Shown piece after piece: positions 1 to 13,799 of a stretch of 64,000 nucleotides of DNA (within the stretch, counting starts at the first letter, position 1; every line of letters begins with the position of its first letter). The notes under the pieces are model-generated. The model saw only the letters and a list, made by a program, of their open reading frames with translations, ran no database searches and was not told the origin of the DNA. The translations under genes were made by a program, and so were the position numbers. Source of the DNA: Urechis unicinctus (Eukaryota > Annelida > Polychaeta > Xenopneusta > Urechidae); contig CM067358.1 in assembly GCA_034190875.2 (NCBI GenBank), positions 40,943,014 to 41,007,013 on the forward strand, read 5' to 3'.

Positions 1-2680
1 TCAAAAGTACATCCATTTCATCATTAAACATCAAAATTCACCAAAAGATTCACTTTGAAGCAATGTGTTGTGTATGTTACGAAATGACAGCTTTCTAATG
101 TGTGACCGGCATTCTCATTGTATTACTTACGACGTGGCTATTAATTTGTGTTGATTTGAGATAATCAGATGATGGTCGCCATGGGGACAGTTCACTGTTG
201 AAAACGTGTTGGGTGTATGGTGCGTGTTGTACGTTATGACTGCCATATTTTCAAAGGGCGCGGCATCCGTTTTGATGATATTGTGACTGTCATAGTGTAC
301 ATCATTTATGCTGAATTGTTTGCGCTGTACGTCTCTTGAATGACCGTGTAAGAGAGGAGCTATTATTATGATCTTAACGTCTCGACATTTCATTGGTGCT
401 TTGAAAGTGTGTACATATTTTGGCTGCGTGACGTCACAAATAAACTTTGGCAAAACGTTTTAGCGCATTTTCTCGAGATTATCTGAATGAGGGGAAAGTG
501 AAAAAATGGCACGGAGTTAACTGTGTGAAGTCTTACAAGTGTTGTCTGGTGTGTAAGAAAATCTAGGGCATGTCACAGTTAATATATGGGGTTCAGTTGA
601 TACAGCGTCAGTCAGTATTTGAAAGTGTGATAGCTGCTGAACGTGAACTTGTAAATTAACTTTTTGTCATCCAAACAGGAGTGGCATCTTTCATGAAGGG
701 AATGTTTTATTAAATCAAACTTGCTGAATTTGCGTCAGCAGTTGGGGAATGCCGTTTTAGTTTTCATACAAACAAAACCGAATAAGAACTAAGAAAGAAA
801 ATCGCCAACACATCTACGAAAGTCAAACCGCGTGAGATTGGGGTGGTATCTTACCTAAATGGCCATAATTTGATTGGTAAGGGTCACGAAATGGTAAACA
901 CTAGTTCGGTACTGAGCTCATACTTTCTTTCCGATTACTCTTAACTAGTCTATACCAACCCCTCATATTAACGAATGACTCGAGGGTATAAGAACTGTTA
1001 AGTCTCCATCAACCTAATTAGGAACGAGTCGAATGCTTGTCAGAATAGTGTGGTATTGCATATCTACTTGAATGTTCGAGATACCCGCGATATTTTCTAA
1101 GCCTGGCGATATAAAAAATATTACTTTATATCAGATGTTAACTCGTAATAAGCACAGGTTCTTGAGTCGATTTCCAATTCATGAGCCAGGGTGCTGGATG
1201 GCTGTCAAATACGTGACGTAGTATTCGGACTTTTGCTACCCGGATCCCCATGCTATTATTTTGGACCAGTGCCCAAAGTGAACTTTTATAAGAGAATTCC
1301 TCTGCTGCTCCAAAGTTGGAATTTTAAGTTCCGGGCTTAGAGGAATATCATCTATCTCCCGTAGAGCGACAACTGTACGGTGGTTGGGTATTGTTCCCGT
1401 CTGGATCACGTGATACTCTGTAGACTAACAAAATGGCTCTTTTACTCCAATAAATGACGAGGAGGTATTGGAAGATTATTTGTTATCAGAGCTTCTAAAC
1501 AACATATATTTTACCCTGGACTAGTAGTGTAATTTAACGGAAAATCGTTCACTCGACTAGTGGGTTACGAATGGTTCAGCACCAAAATGATCAGAACGCA
1601 TTGCACCTTGCCCAACAGACCAACGTCAGGTTTTATTATCTTGAGGGAGTGCGGCAGCATCCCCCGTACATGGTTCGCAAGAGCTAATTGTGCATCTTGA
1701 AGACTGTTTCTCGGGATTGCTTAAAGTTAGGGAATTCAACGAGTCAACCTCGTCGTAACTAGATATGATCTACCGCACATCTTCCCTGAGCATATATATA
1801 TCACAAATCAGTTGAACAAAAGTTGTGACTATGGTTTTCTATTTTGAAGTCTGTTTAAGTTGCCTGGTCACTGTAGACAAGTAAACCAAGCTATATATAT
1901 AGCCAATACCTGTACGAGAAATACATATTTGAAATACGGAAGTAGCAGCGAACCAATTACTTGAGGCAGGTAAGTTCTTCCAGGAAACCACGTATCAACA
2001 TGAAAAATGTGTTTCTCTTATAGCGGGGTTGTGTTTCTTTTGGGGAGCAGAGGAAACCAATCGCTACAGACCATTGTGTAATAATATCACTTCAAATTAT
2101 AAAACTAATCACATTTCTTAAACCTGAACTCAAGCGGGTGTCGATCAACGCTACAAACAAGGCCATTCTTCAATACGACCCGCGACAAACTCAGGGAAGC
2201 GGGTACCTGCCATCACAAGCCCCTAACCACTATGGGCGCGATTTATAACGCCTCCTCTCACTCCGGCATTGTTTAGAGCACCAAAGGTGTGTCGATGTCA
2301 TCTCGTAGGGTGCCTGCCCAACAAGTCTGATGTGGCTCTGAAGCTGGACAAATATAGCTGGACTGGATGCACCATTTTGTCGCCACTCGAGATAAATTGT
2401 AGGCAAGTAAGGTAAGGTGTATATAAATTAATTAGTAATTCCGCACATACACACTGAGTATGTATATTTGTATATTTGTTTGTATGTATGTTTGTAAATA
2501 TGTGTGCATATATACAAGTATTTATGTATGTGTGCATGTATGAATGAGTATATGTCTGTTTTTATGTACGTTTCTGTATGTATGTATGTAAATGTCTGTG
2601 TGTGTGGGTTGCATTTGCACATTTATGAATGAACGAATGGATTAATGTACACATGCATTCATCTTCGATGTGTTGGTTTG
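1..2680. other. Intergenic or intronic DNA, no gene recognised
   Basis: I see no reading frame with protein-like composition, no tRNA-like element and no splice-phase-consistent exon chain. The open frames present are short and of low-complexity or random composition. It may hold 5' untranslated exons or promoter sequence for the gene at 2946-4331, but nothing in the sequence proves that. Confidence 0.4.
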
Positions 2681-2684
2681 AATA

Positions 2685-2901
<217 letters not shown>

Positions 2902-2945
2902 ATATGTCACAATATGTATGGATTGTTGTCTTCAGAGCAGAGATC

Positions 2946-4331
2946 ATGCCAGGGAACGCGGATCAGCACGTCCTCCTGGATGGCGACTCGGATCGCCCTG
3001 CTGTTAAGTGGCAATGGATAGACGAGTTGAAGGGCGAGTTGAGTAACATTCAGCAAATGTTAGGGCAGGTGCATGACCGCTACACGTGTGCCAAGTCCAC
3101 AGACGAGGACGAACAGCAAACCAGTGGCACACTACAGATTCCAAAAATCTCCATCCGTAACAAGCCAAAGAAATCCTCAGCGGGTTTCAAAGGGAAATTG
3201 TTGAAAAATAAACCCAATAACAGTGTTGTGGTGAACCGAGGTTATAAAGGTCATGATATCCACAAGAAAGATCATGTCTCCTCAGAAAAGAATCCTACAG
3301 TGTGCCGTATTACCCCCGAGTTCTGGCCAGGTCAGGGGTTTCAGAAAGAAAATGATTACTTAGGAGCTTCCCCAGAAGGTCCGCAACTCTCAGATGAGCT
3401 GGCAGCGGAAATGAGTCGGCGATACAATGCCGGACATGAGCAAGATCTGACAACAAGTGATAAAGAGGTACAGCTAGGAAAGCCAACCGAGTCAACGAAA
3501 GCGACAGAGAGGGAAGGGTATAATGGGGTAAAACACAAGGATTCTCTCCGTGGAGCAAAGAAGTCGGCAAATTCAGCAGGATTTCCTCAACGAACCCATA
3601 TTCATGTACATGCTTTGTCAATCAGTGATGATACTAAGCTGAAGGCTATATATCCAAAGACCGGTTATCCATCCCCTCGACCGCTTGAAATGGGAATTAA
3701 GACCAGATACCCACCTGCTCTTTCTCGAGCTGAGCTTTACGACTTAAATGCAGACGATTTGGGAGGTCTCAGTGTCAAACAATCAGTTCTTTTAGAGCGT
3801 CCCTCGCCCGTTCACTTGCATGCTGACATCACGGCGCGGTCTTGCAAGTCATACAGAGCTGGCGCGAGCGACGTGACAACCAACATGGATGACATCTACG
3901 TCCCCGGAAACACGTGTTTGATGACATCGAAGGAGCATTTAATGAAGCAGTACCTTCTTAATTCCCCACCCAAGTCTGCTAAAGAAATTCCCATGGCTTC
4001 TTCTGCTGATGTCTGCAATGTCAACCCCTATATCCGAACAGCCAGTCGTAAAGACCTTACGTTGAATTTTGGGCAGTATGATGTCAAACCGGACTCCTGC
4101 CATTTAATCCCTCCTCACAATACTCCGGTATTGCCTTATCTGACATCTCCTCAGCCTACACTCAAAGCTAGATCCAACGCGTGTCCTGCGCGTTACGCAT
4201 TCAGCCGGGGATGCGTCGCGTATCCAGAAGGCACGTCGCGCCATCGCTGTAGTGACGTCACGCTTCTCCACATGGACCCCACGGCAGCATATTTCTCATT
4301 CTCCGAGAAAATGCAACTTCATACGGAGTAA
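2946..4331 (+). CDS. Unrecognised 461-residue protein, single coding exon
   Basis: I do not recognise the family. A 1.39-kb frame stays open from an ATG at 2946 to a TAA at 4329-4331. The exon probably begins near 2939 after a TTGTCTTCAG acceptor, so the ATG would be the first codon after a 5' untranslated exon; the open frame continues upstream only into TA-repeat sequence. Composition is that of a real protein: hydrophilic, no signal peptide or membrane segment, with a short helical-looking N-terminus (residues about 15-50, containing [19 protein letters not shown]), then a long Ser/Pro/Lys-rich, probably disordered region. An AATAAA lies near 4766. It could be the 3' exon of a longer gene. 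Confidence that it is coding is good; function is unknown. Confidence 0.6.
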   Translation: MPGNADQHVLLDGDSDRPAVKWQWIDELKGELSNIQQMLGQVHDRYTCAKSTDEDEQQTSGTLQIPKISIRNKPKKSSAGFKGKLLKNKPNNSVVVNRGYKGHDIHKKDHVSSEKNPTVCRITPEFWPGQGFQKENDYLGASPEGPQLSDELAAEMSRRYNAGHEQDLTTSDKEVQLGKPTESTKATEREGYNGVKHKDSLRGAKKSANSAGFPQRTHIHVHALSISDDTKLKAIYPKTGYPSPRPLEMGIKTRYPPALSRAELYDLNADDLGGLSVKQSVLLERPSPVHLHADITARSCKSYRAGASDVTTNMDDIYVPGNTCLMTSKEHLMKQYLLNSPPKSAKEIPMASSADVCNVNPYIRTASRKDLTLNFGQYDVKPDSCHLIPPHNTPVLPYLTSPQPTLKARSNACPARYAFSRGCVAYPEGTSRHRCSDVTLLHMDPTAAYFSFSEKMQLHTE

Positions 4332-4334
4332 TTT

Positions 4335-7000
4335 GTCATAAGCAGTTGAAATTGTATGTTGTACATGTTCTGATCAGTTAGAAGAAATGTATAATCTGCT
4401 CGCTTCCATTCATTTATAGGTCTCCTGGACGACGGTGACCATGCATTGACAAGCCCGGAAAATTAATGTTAAAATAGACGATGCACTCAGTTCATTGGCC
4501 GAAACGTAGCAAGTTATATTACCGTCGTGCGCGGCTAGCCGAAACGTTGATCAAATTGGGTAATACCAAATCTGGGCAGATACCATGTACTACTCCAAAT
4601 GATGGACAGCTGGTTATCATAATGAATGAAAGTCATGTTGGAACATTTATATTGCTGATTTACTTTTGTCAGGGTTTGCATTGCTGCATGGTCAATATCG
4701 TAATCAATGTTTTGCGAATTGCAAACTTTCACCTAGAAAATAGGGTGGTTGGCTATCCGGGTGTGCAATAAAAGGCACCAGGTTGTGAAGCTCAAGAATA
4801 ATAGCACAATATGATTTGCTTACTTTCATGACATGGATTTTTGCCACTTTGGATTTGGAAACTGGCTTTTCAAAAATATCATGCAAGATACTTAGTCAGT
4901 TGATGGAAAGCAATTAGTTGCCACCCCCTTATATAGACAGAATATAAAGAGTCCACGGACATGAATTATATGCTACCTAGCTTATTTACATATAGTCACT
5001 GAGGTACTGGCTAAGTCAGAAAACTTCCACACCAGGGAACAGTGACATTCCCTGCAGGAGTATGTTTCATGTGCCAGTAGGAGACCTTCAAAACACAGCA
5101 CAGAACTGTTGACAATGGCTGTGTCCATAATATCCCAAGTTCCAGGTGCAATAACAAAACTCTCTGGGTTTCCAATTTGCCTTTATTTCAGTTTTGACAG
5201 ACTTTTTGAAAATGGAACATCGCTTATAAAGCAAAACAAAAGAGACAGGGAAACTAAATGGATTCTTGGGGAAAAAAATGTTTGATTGCTGGCTTTCAAA
5301 AAGATAAAAACAAGCACTGGGGTTTGGGTGAGGTGACGTGAGTTGTATATGTACACATAAAACACTCATGCAGTGTGCATGGGTACTTCTGTACAATGTC
5401 ATCATGCATTATGTACAACATTGCGCATTAGTCATAATGGTATTCATACAATTCAAGATACATTACCGAGATATCAGTGACAATTACAACAGTACTTTAT
5501 AACAATATTGATTTGCTTGGATACATATGTCTACATTATTTAACATGTTTTAAAACATGTTTACAGTCCATTGTAGCTCAATATGGTATATTAAATCACC
5601 CCAAAATAGCAGGAGTTGCTAATTGATGGAGAAAGATAAACAAGATCTCACTTGGTGTAGACCATCATATGCATTGAATTTTTAACTTTGAAAACTGTTT
5701 TTCACGAACTTTTTAAATCCAGTGACAGTTATTTCACAATGAAGATCATATAGAACTATTTTGGCAAAAAAACAACAGGGCCATAATAAACAGAAAGATA
5801 TGAAGTCTTTTGCTTATAATCCCAAAGCAAATAAGACCTGGTTATGATTTGTGCCTCAGCTGACAGTTTTCAACCCAGAACAAAGCCAATTGAGAATACA
5901 GTTAAGACATATATATTTTTTTTTTATCAGTTATCATTTTTTGATTTTTAAAAACACAAAATTCATATATTTTGGGATGAACCTGTATGATGAGCAAAAG
6001 AAGGCAAATGTCACTTTGGAAATTCCTTACGGACCCTAGATGCAAGATGAAGGATGCAGTTGCCATGGCAATATGGACATATACAATCTAGCTTATGTGA
6101 ACACATGTAAGATTGCTAGCTGCTATAAAAATACCACTCTGAATATCACAGCTGATAGCACGGAGCCGACAAAACACCCGCGTGAATCTAGCAGTTCCAT
6201 TTCCACACCACAAACATGTTCTTTGCCAAACTGAAGCATGAATATATGAGAAGTATATACAGCACAATTCATGCAACCAAACCACAGCTATCTAGATTCT
6301 AGAATGTTAAAACTACACAAGTATATTGACAACATTTCCATCTATATCCAAATAGACCAGCCAAGACGGGAACCCAGGCAATGACAAATATCAAATAACT
6401 AATTGGACGTACATGGAACAGCTAGATATTTCCCCCCACAATTTAGCCAATGATTTTGACGTCATTTCATGAAAGGACGAAAGCAGACTTGTGTTATTCT
6501 AATATCAAAACATGCGTCAATGAAATCTGAGTGGTTATACCAATTGTGTAAGTAAGTAGTAGTTTTGCTGACACACCACTCAATTAATGACTGAAAACAT
6601 TTTGGTGCAGAGCATTACAATTTTAAACACATCTAGTGTTCACTGTATGAGAAACCAATAAATACACAGTAATTGTGACAACATTAACTTAACAGAAGCA
6701 TCCAGAGCTTTCCCACCAAGACAACGCAATAAATTACTTATTTCTCTTACCACAAACTTCATTGATGTCGAGTTATCAACAGTATAATTACCAGAGACTG
6801 AACACAGCCACTTTGGTGGTTTAAAGCTGACCAACATAACCATTGTGGTTATACAGTGAACACAGCAGCCTCTGTGGTTATATATCAAACATAATTCTCT
6901 TGCTTGGACACCAGCACATCAAAAGCCAACCAGTTATGACCAACCAGCATTATTTTCACACACCACACTTCAGTCAAAGAGCAATATATTAAATCTCCTG
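4335..7000. other. Intergenic DNA between the orphan gene and MYB
   Basis: Probably includes the 3' untranslated region of the upstream gene (AATAAA near 4766) and, at its right end, the 3' untranslated region of the Myb gene on the other strand. I see no exon chain, RNA gene or mobile element I can support. Confidence 0.4.
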
Positions 7001-7218
7001 CACCCGTTGCGGCTGTCTAACCATTTCAGTCGGGTGCAATATGTGCATGTCCTGAAGAGGAGGAAGGATATATCGGGAAGGTTGACAGACTGAAGACTTC
7101 AGAAGGATTCACGAGGCACCAGCCTGAATGGGCAGGGTTTGACGAAACCTTTATGTATGCTGGGGTTAAAAGATTGAGTGGGCGAGGTTCGACAACGCCT
7201 CGTTACTTCAGCAGAGAC

Positions 7219-10200
7219 CTATAGCTTGAGTGAGCGGGGCTTGATGAGGCCTGTTGAACAGGAGCCGAGGAAGAGACGAGCTTGTTTGGTGAGTTCCATC
7301 TGAGCATCTGTCAAGCCACAGGCCACCTGTTCCCAGTTGTGGGTCATCTAGTACAACAAAATGACACATCAATACAGTCCTCAATATATGACTGCACAGG
7401 AACTACCATAAATCATGGACTTAATACATAAAAGTTGACTTACCCGAAGTGGCATTTTGCTTGGTGTTGCACAGAAACGGACAGCTTTAACAGCTTTCAT
7501 CTTGCCTCTGACCAAGCCCTGCATAAAAAAATTGTCCTGTTACTAGATGTTTTATTAAGTGTGCACCATCAGTGAAACCCAGCTGAGAGGTAATGCATAT
7601 GGAATATTTCACATTCATTGCCAACCAGTTCAACAAGCTCATTAATTGGATATCAGCTGACACAGAGTCATGTTAGTATACAGTGATAGCAGAATGAGGA
7701 GCCCAAACCTTGATCTGATAGGGTGAGTGAGGGAAAGCGAAGGCGTCGTTGAGCGGAGAGAAGCCCTTGTCCTCCATCAACGTCTCCTTTATGATTGATG
7801 GAGGAGAGAAGACGATGCTCTGATCTCCGATCAGAGACTTACTCTGCCAACATACAATCATACAGTATTATTACAGCTCTGTATACCAGTATTCTATCAA
7901 TCATCAGGCAGTAAAGTGGAGGTACTAACAGGTGTTTCTGGCAGGATGAGGGCGTCGCCGAGCTGGATGTCCCCAGGGGTTGACCACTTCCTCTCCAGAC
8001 ATTTCTTCACTCTCTTCCTGGGTGATGAGTTCTGTAACAAAGACCAATGACATGAAATTTGGTGATTGAAGCATCATGTGACCAAGAGATATGATCATAA
8101 CATACTTGTTTGGACAGTTGTCTGTCTACTTTACTCAGGGTACGAAAGAAAATCCATCCAATTAATATGGGCCTGATTCAGTGGCTACCAAACATGTATG
8201 CAGATAATTGACATTGTGACAGGAGAAAAGACGTTGTGTTTATAGAAGCCAGGTTTGTAGTTAAGAAAGCGGTCCTCTGGGATACCTCTTTATCTGGCAC
8301 GAGAGAGCCTTGGCCGTATGTAGAAAACGGCATTGAGTTGGTGTCCTCTTCAATGACCTCATTCAGGTCAGCCACAAGCTTGGAGGGAGTCTCTCTCTGA
8401 AATCATGATGACAGTGTCAACAAAGAGAGCTCAGGATACAAATGATGTGATACAGACTCACAGAAGTTGGACTTACTGGGCTTCTCAACCGTGAATGTCT
8501 GCGCTGGAGTTCAGCAAGTGCATTCTTGAAGGGGGTGGGGGTGCGTGGGGCGGTGTTGTTGGCAATACGCTGAGTAACAGGTGTTCTCAAATGCTCCTTA
8601 CTGCACACAAGTCAAACCAACACATTACACACATCCCCATCAATGATTCAAAGGGGTTCTTTCAGAGTTACGAGACTCAATGACTGCGACAACACACTTC
8701 CTGATCAAGCTCAGATCAAAACAAACAAATCACAGACTAAATAGGTGCCGACTAATGTAACTGTTACACCTGTGAGAAGGAAGCTAGGTGGGAGTTAGAT
8801 GTTAATGAGGACTCACCTGTCATCTACTTGGAGACTGGGGGTGTTGAGAGCCACGTCAATTAGCGTCTCCAGCTTACACACAGGTGTGGATGTCAGTCGA
8901 CCGTGACCAAATGGAACAAGGGGGCTATTCAGGAACTGAAAGATGACATAAAAACCAGCGGTGTCAATGGATTTTAATTAATCAGGAATGTGATACATTG
9001 TAATACTGCATTTAAACATTATTGAAAACTTCAAGGAAAGAAAGTACAGTTAATTTGCGCTTTTAATTATCATTAGTATGCAGATAATGATGACAAACAT
9101 AACAGCGCTATGCAGAAGCATAAGATGTTGACTTACCTGTGAGGGAGAGAAGGGCAGGCCCTTGATGGGTGACTTATTGGGTGTGACTGCCTCTGTGGTG
9201 AGTGTGCTGCTGCTGCTGCTGATGGGCTGTACAGTGATGACAGGAGTGAGGAGCAGGAGATCTTGTGGTGGTGCCTCATCCTCCTTCTCCTGCTTGATCT
9301 TCTTCTCTTCAGGAGGCTCGATACTCTGATCAAGTTTCTCCTCCTGCCTCTCCTGGCACCGCGATGTAGACTGCTGCCAGTTAAGGTACGTAACAAGCCA
9401 CTCCGTACACCAGCCATTCAGTCTAAGCAGGTCAATCATCCGACCAATCATCCGACCAATCATCCACCAATCATCCAACCAATCAATCATCCAACCCATT
9501 CCACTTGTTATTACACAATTTCTATGGATCATTAAAAATCCATCACTGTTGATGAATATGATTCAATGTAAATTAAGACAGCCATGGTATACAGTGTTGA
9601 TCACTCAGTATGTAGTGCAAGGATACGCGTTTGCGTTTATGTTTGTTGTTGCGGAGGATGGGAGGTGTGCTGAGCTTCGAGATGAGAGGGGAGGTCATGG
9701 GGATGAGGCCACCTGCTCCGTTCCCCAGCGTCTTCAGTGCCTTGCCATCAAAACGGTATTCTGCCCAACAAACACATATCAATATGTGACAACTGACCTA
9801 ATCTTTAATCATGAGCAAGATAACCATACACAGCATTTGTTCAAACTGAGAAGCCAAACCGACCACAAAACACTGAACCTAGGATTCAGTAAGGTAATCA
9901 AGCCAGGAGTATTATTTGATGGAGTTTGGAATCAGGGAGACCAACCGATGGAGTTTTCTCGTCGCAGGCCGGTGAACTTTGAATTCCGGGCGGGTGAAAC
10001 ACTATTGGAGTCCGTACCATACAAGAACTCGTAGGTGGTCATGTCTGTGATGTTGGTGGCACCCTGTTCACCGCTACCCTCCGTGAATAACTGCTCCATA
10101 CCTATGTCAGTTAAGCACCTGCTCCACACACGAACATGTACAGAATGTCATGGAACACTTACTTTGACATTTGCTTTTAACAGAGACACACTGCTAGAAA

Positions 10201-12873
10201 ATACACGAATGTGGTTAAATTCGAAACCAATATTATGATGTCTTGAGTTCATAGCACATAAAAGTCAGCCTTAAATTGGTATATACTTATCGTTGCATCA
10301 GAGTAATAAAAGCCAGGTGGTATTGCATGCTGCAGACCCACCTGTTTGGTGTTCTGGCTGATTGACGTACCTGAGCGGGGAGACAGTGGCTGTGTCTGAA
10401 GAATACCATCTCTGTGGGGAGAAGAGAACCGTGGTGGACAGGAACTTCTTGTCATCCGTGTCTGTGGTACTGGTGGGGGGTGTAGGGGCAGGGGGCTGGT
10501 GGGTGGTGGTGGGGGGCTGGGTGGAGGAGTCCTGATATTGACATACACTGCTGGCCTGGTCTGTCTCATTCACACCTAGTTACACATCAGTGACCTCAAT
10601 ATCCTGATTGGATCTCAAACATTCATAAACTAAGTAAGCAGTTGAACATAAAGAGATGTGATATAATGACTATTCTGTTCTGTCTATGAAGCATGCAATG
10701 TGACAGGTAGAAATGAGTCTCTCACCATGTAACTGAGCATAGGTCTTGGTGCTGTGAACCACAACAGAACCAGGACCTGTCCGCTGAACCAGGGTCGGCT
10801 GCAACCACACACACGAGACAGCAAGGTGAACATGTGGGGAAATGACCATTACATATGAATAGATTGCACAAATTCAACTGAGGATCAAAACATGCCACTT
10901 ACAGTCTGGGCGTCAGCCTGTGACAGTGGTGTATCAAACAGCCGGATGGGCTGAAGACCCTCGAAGCCGGTTCCTTGTGAGGGGGTGTATGAGGGAGGGT
11001 AGTGAGTGGAGGGTTGCTGTGAGGCGGGGGTGACACCTCCCCCTCCCCCAACGGAGGTGGCAGTGAGACACTGCTGCTGCAGGATGAGCTGCTGTTCCTG
11101 CTCCTCCTGCTCATACTTCCTCCTCATCGTCGAGTTCCAGTGGTTCTTGATGGCATTGTCAGTTCTATGAGGAAACACAGTGAAGTATCAAAGACTGGTC
11201 AAAATTAGTCTGGAAAGCTACACATACAATGAGAGTATTCAACAGACTCATGTCTACATGGTTAATAATGTATTACTGGATAAGAAATGTCGGTTGTAAT
11301 AAACAGTATAATGTCAGTTGGTGTAATTAGGTACTCTCATTGATCATTTCACAGGTTTATTTTCAAATCAATAAAACAACATTACATATAACATCACTAC
11401 ATGTTAATATACAGGTGCAATAAAAGCCCGGGGGTTTGCGATGTTGAGGACAGATAAGACAGACCTTCCAGGGAGGTACTTGGCGATCTCAGCCCAGCGA
11501 TTGCCCAGCTCCTTGTGCAGCTGATATATCAGGCGGTCCTCCTCCTCCGTCCACGCTGTCTTCTTGATGTCTGGATTTAGGTGGTTATGCCATCTGATGA
11601 GGCACATCAAAGGTAATGTTGTACATCAACGACAAACAACCAGGTGGCTGGTTTGTTAACACATCAAAGAGAAGACTACCTCGTTGATATGCAGTTATTA
11701 ATTGAAGGACTATTTGTTAGAACTTGCCTCTCTCGACATTGCTTTCCAGTCCGGCCTTTGAGGTGTTTGGAGATTACGCTCCACCGTTTGGGACCATATT
11801 GGTGAACCAGCATCAATACCTTATCATCCTCCTGTCGTAACCATGACAACATTACAGCAGTCAGTTTCCATGACGATCCAACATTCTCATATATAGTTGC
11901 TTTATGGTTTAATAAAAAGCATGGAAAATACCACCTTGAACAAGAAAGAATATCAATATATGAAGCACGGTACCTCTTTTGTCCAGGGACCTTTGACAAG
12001 CTCTGGGTTGAGGACTTTTTGCCATCGTAACTGACATTGCATGTCGGTACGATCTGGGAAGAAGGCAGCGATTGTATTCCAATCGGAGTTGCCATATGTC
12101 TCACAAACCCTCTTCAGCTTCTCATCCTACCAGAATAATAACATATAATCATGGTAACTGCACAGGTTACGTGATTAAGGGGACATCTTATAAGCATGCA
12201 GTGTATTGATGTATACATGCAAGTCTACCCACTTCCTCTTTGTTCCATCGGCCTTTATTGACGAATTTCTTGGCACCAGCTCGTGACAGATGATGGACAT
12301 TGTAATCATGGTCAGGCACCTCGCTGTCCAAATCTGAGTCGGACTCCTCGCTCTCGGTGTAACTCGTACTGGTCGAGTAGCGACGAGTCTGGTTACTGGC
12401 AACACACACGAGCATTACACACTCAGTAATCAAACATGTCTGCACTGGCAATTCATGGCCGTACTGTTATAAAGGTACTATTCATAGGTTAATTTGGCTA
12501 TTCAAAGACTGGTAAATTTTAACAAATCACAAATCACAACAGTGTCAAGTTTAAAATGCAATTCATGCTTATCAACATCTAACTTTGTAAAAGAGGCTAA
12601 TTTACATTAAGTACCAGTAGAATGATAAACATGTTAAAAGTTAGTCAAAATAATGTTAAGTTTGTCGATGAATTGAGGGGATTTGGGGATATCAGGACAA
12701 ACATAAGTGAGGGATTTTTAATGATAAAATTACGATGTCCGGGAACATCTCCCTTGGTGGGGAATGTTCCCCCTCCACACGTCACTAGATCAGAGTCTGA
12801 CACTGTGTAATATACACACACATGGGTCACATAACATTTGCCAACACCTGCTAAACAGGAGTAGTAAAACAGC

Positions 12874-12957
<84 letters not shown>

Positions 12958-13338
12958 TCACCTAAATAATTTTTATAATACATCTATAAAGTCTTGTGTA
13001 CAAGTAGTTTTGTTCAGCAACCAGTTTGATATCAATTATTATGACTAATATGACTCATTCACTCAGTACAGTACAGTAGATATGAATGCATTGTCAATGC
13101 TCAGTCACACTATTTGAGCATGTTTGATTATAGAGTTTGATTATCAACCCTGCAGCAATTCCCAGACAAGTATGTTCCAAGATGAAAAAAAACCCTATGA
13201 AATGATCAAAAGCTTTGTGCAGTGACCTTGTTTGACATGTATGTACCTGTTGATGTCAAAGAGAGATCGGCAGACGGACTCGAACGAACGTCTGTCACGA
13301 CGCGCCCTGGTCGGGAGAGGGGAGTGAACAGTGGCCAT
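7219..13338 (-). CDS. MYB: Myb transcription factor (A/B/c-Myb family), complete gene, 18 coding exons
   Basis: Animal R1R2R3 Myb: a nuclear sequence-specific activator of cell-cycle and progenitor genes. Coding exons, 5' to 3' on the minus strand: 13338-13247, 12395-12233, 12126-11974, 11831-11728, 11593-11465, 11164-10903, 10798-10726, 10575-10371, 10118-9946, 9760-9627, 9373-9137, 8935-8817, 8600-8477, 8396-8286, 8031-7930, 7843-7709, 7518-7444, 7347-7219. Phases agree throughout and the total is 2520 bases (839 residues). An in-frame TGA directly precedes the ATG at 13338. Three Myb repeats span about residues 79-233, with the spaced tryptophans and the signatures WQKVLNPELVKGPWTKEE, YGPKRWSVISKHLKGR and NAIKNHWNSTMRRK. 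The C-terminal half has the conserved FSPSQFLNSP, RTPTPFKNALAELQ and WEQVACGLT motifs of the regulatory domain. Intron 4 has a GC donor. Intron 1 carries a TA microsatellite. Single-copy invertebrate Myb is usually orthologous to all three vertebrate paralogues. Confidence 0.95.
9425..9500. repeat. Short tandem repeat in a Myb intron
   Basis: Four to five imperfect copies of an ATCATCCGACCA-like unit lie in the intron just upstream of the Myb exon 9373-9137. This is a simple intronic minisatellite with no other feature attached. Confidence 0.7.
12879..12952. repeat. (TA)n microsatellite in Myb intron 1
   Basis: A pure TA dinucleotide run of about 74 bases in the intron between the first and second Myb coding exons. 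Confidence 0.9.
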
Positions 13339-13352
13339 TCAGCAGCCTGTCC

Positions 13353-13709
13353 TTACTTCGTCTCACTATCCTCACAATCAAAATCCTTAGAGTTGTATTC
13401 CACAGCACCACGATGAGTGGTAATATGTAATCCAGGGAGAGAATAGTTATTTGGTAATACGGCGTAGTCAGGGAATTGCATTGATGACAGAAAAAACGTG
13501 TATCGGTGGATTGGAAGAGCGGTCTTTGGACTGAACAACACTTGAATTTCCCTCGCTAAACGAAGCGGCCGACTGCGCAGGCGCGATACAGCCTGGATGT
13601 TATCTCTGTTAAAGGACCAAGCAGGTAAACCCTGTAACAACAGACTGTCGGATCGGCGCCGTTTGTGTGTGTACGCGCGGCGGGGGATCAGAGCGGGCTT
13701 AGTGGACAC
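13353..13709 (-). other. 118-codon upstream open reading frame in the Myb leader
   Basis: On the Myb strand an ATG-initiated frame of 118 codons ends with a TAA at 13355-13353, 14 bases before the Myb ATG at 13338 and in a different frame. Its product is Arg/Ser-rich with no family I know. If the transcript begins upstream of 13709 this would be a long uORF that ribosomes must bypass or reinitiate after. If transcription begins nearer the ATG it is meaningless. Confidence 0.3.
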
Positions 13710-13799
13710 ACAAGCTGCAGAGAGGACGCCTTCATCTTAGTCCAGTTGTTTGCGCGCCCTTGTGAACGCTTGAATGCGTTTTAACACTTATAGCATACC

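Noticed and set aside
9549..10034. 161-codon plus-strand open frame
   Set aside because: It overlaps two Myb exons and an intron on the other strand and has no independent support.
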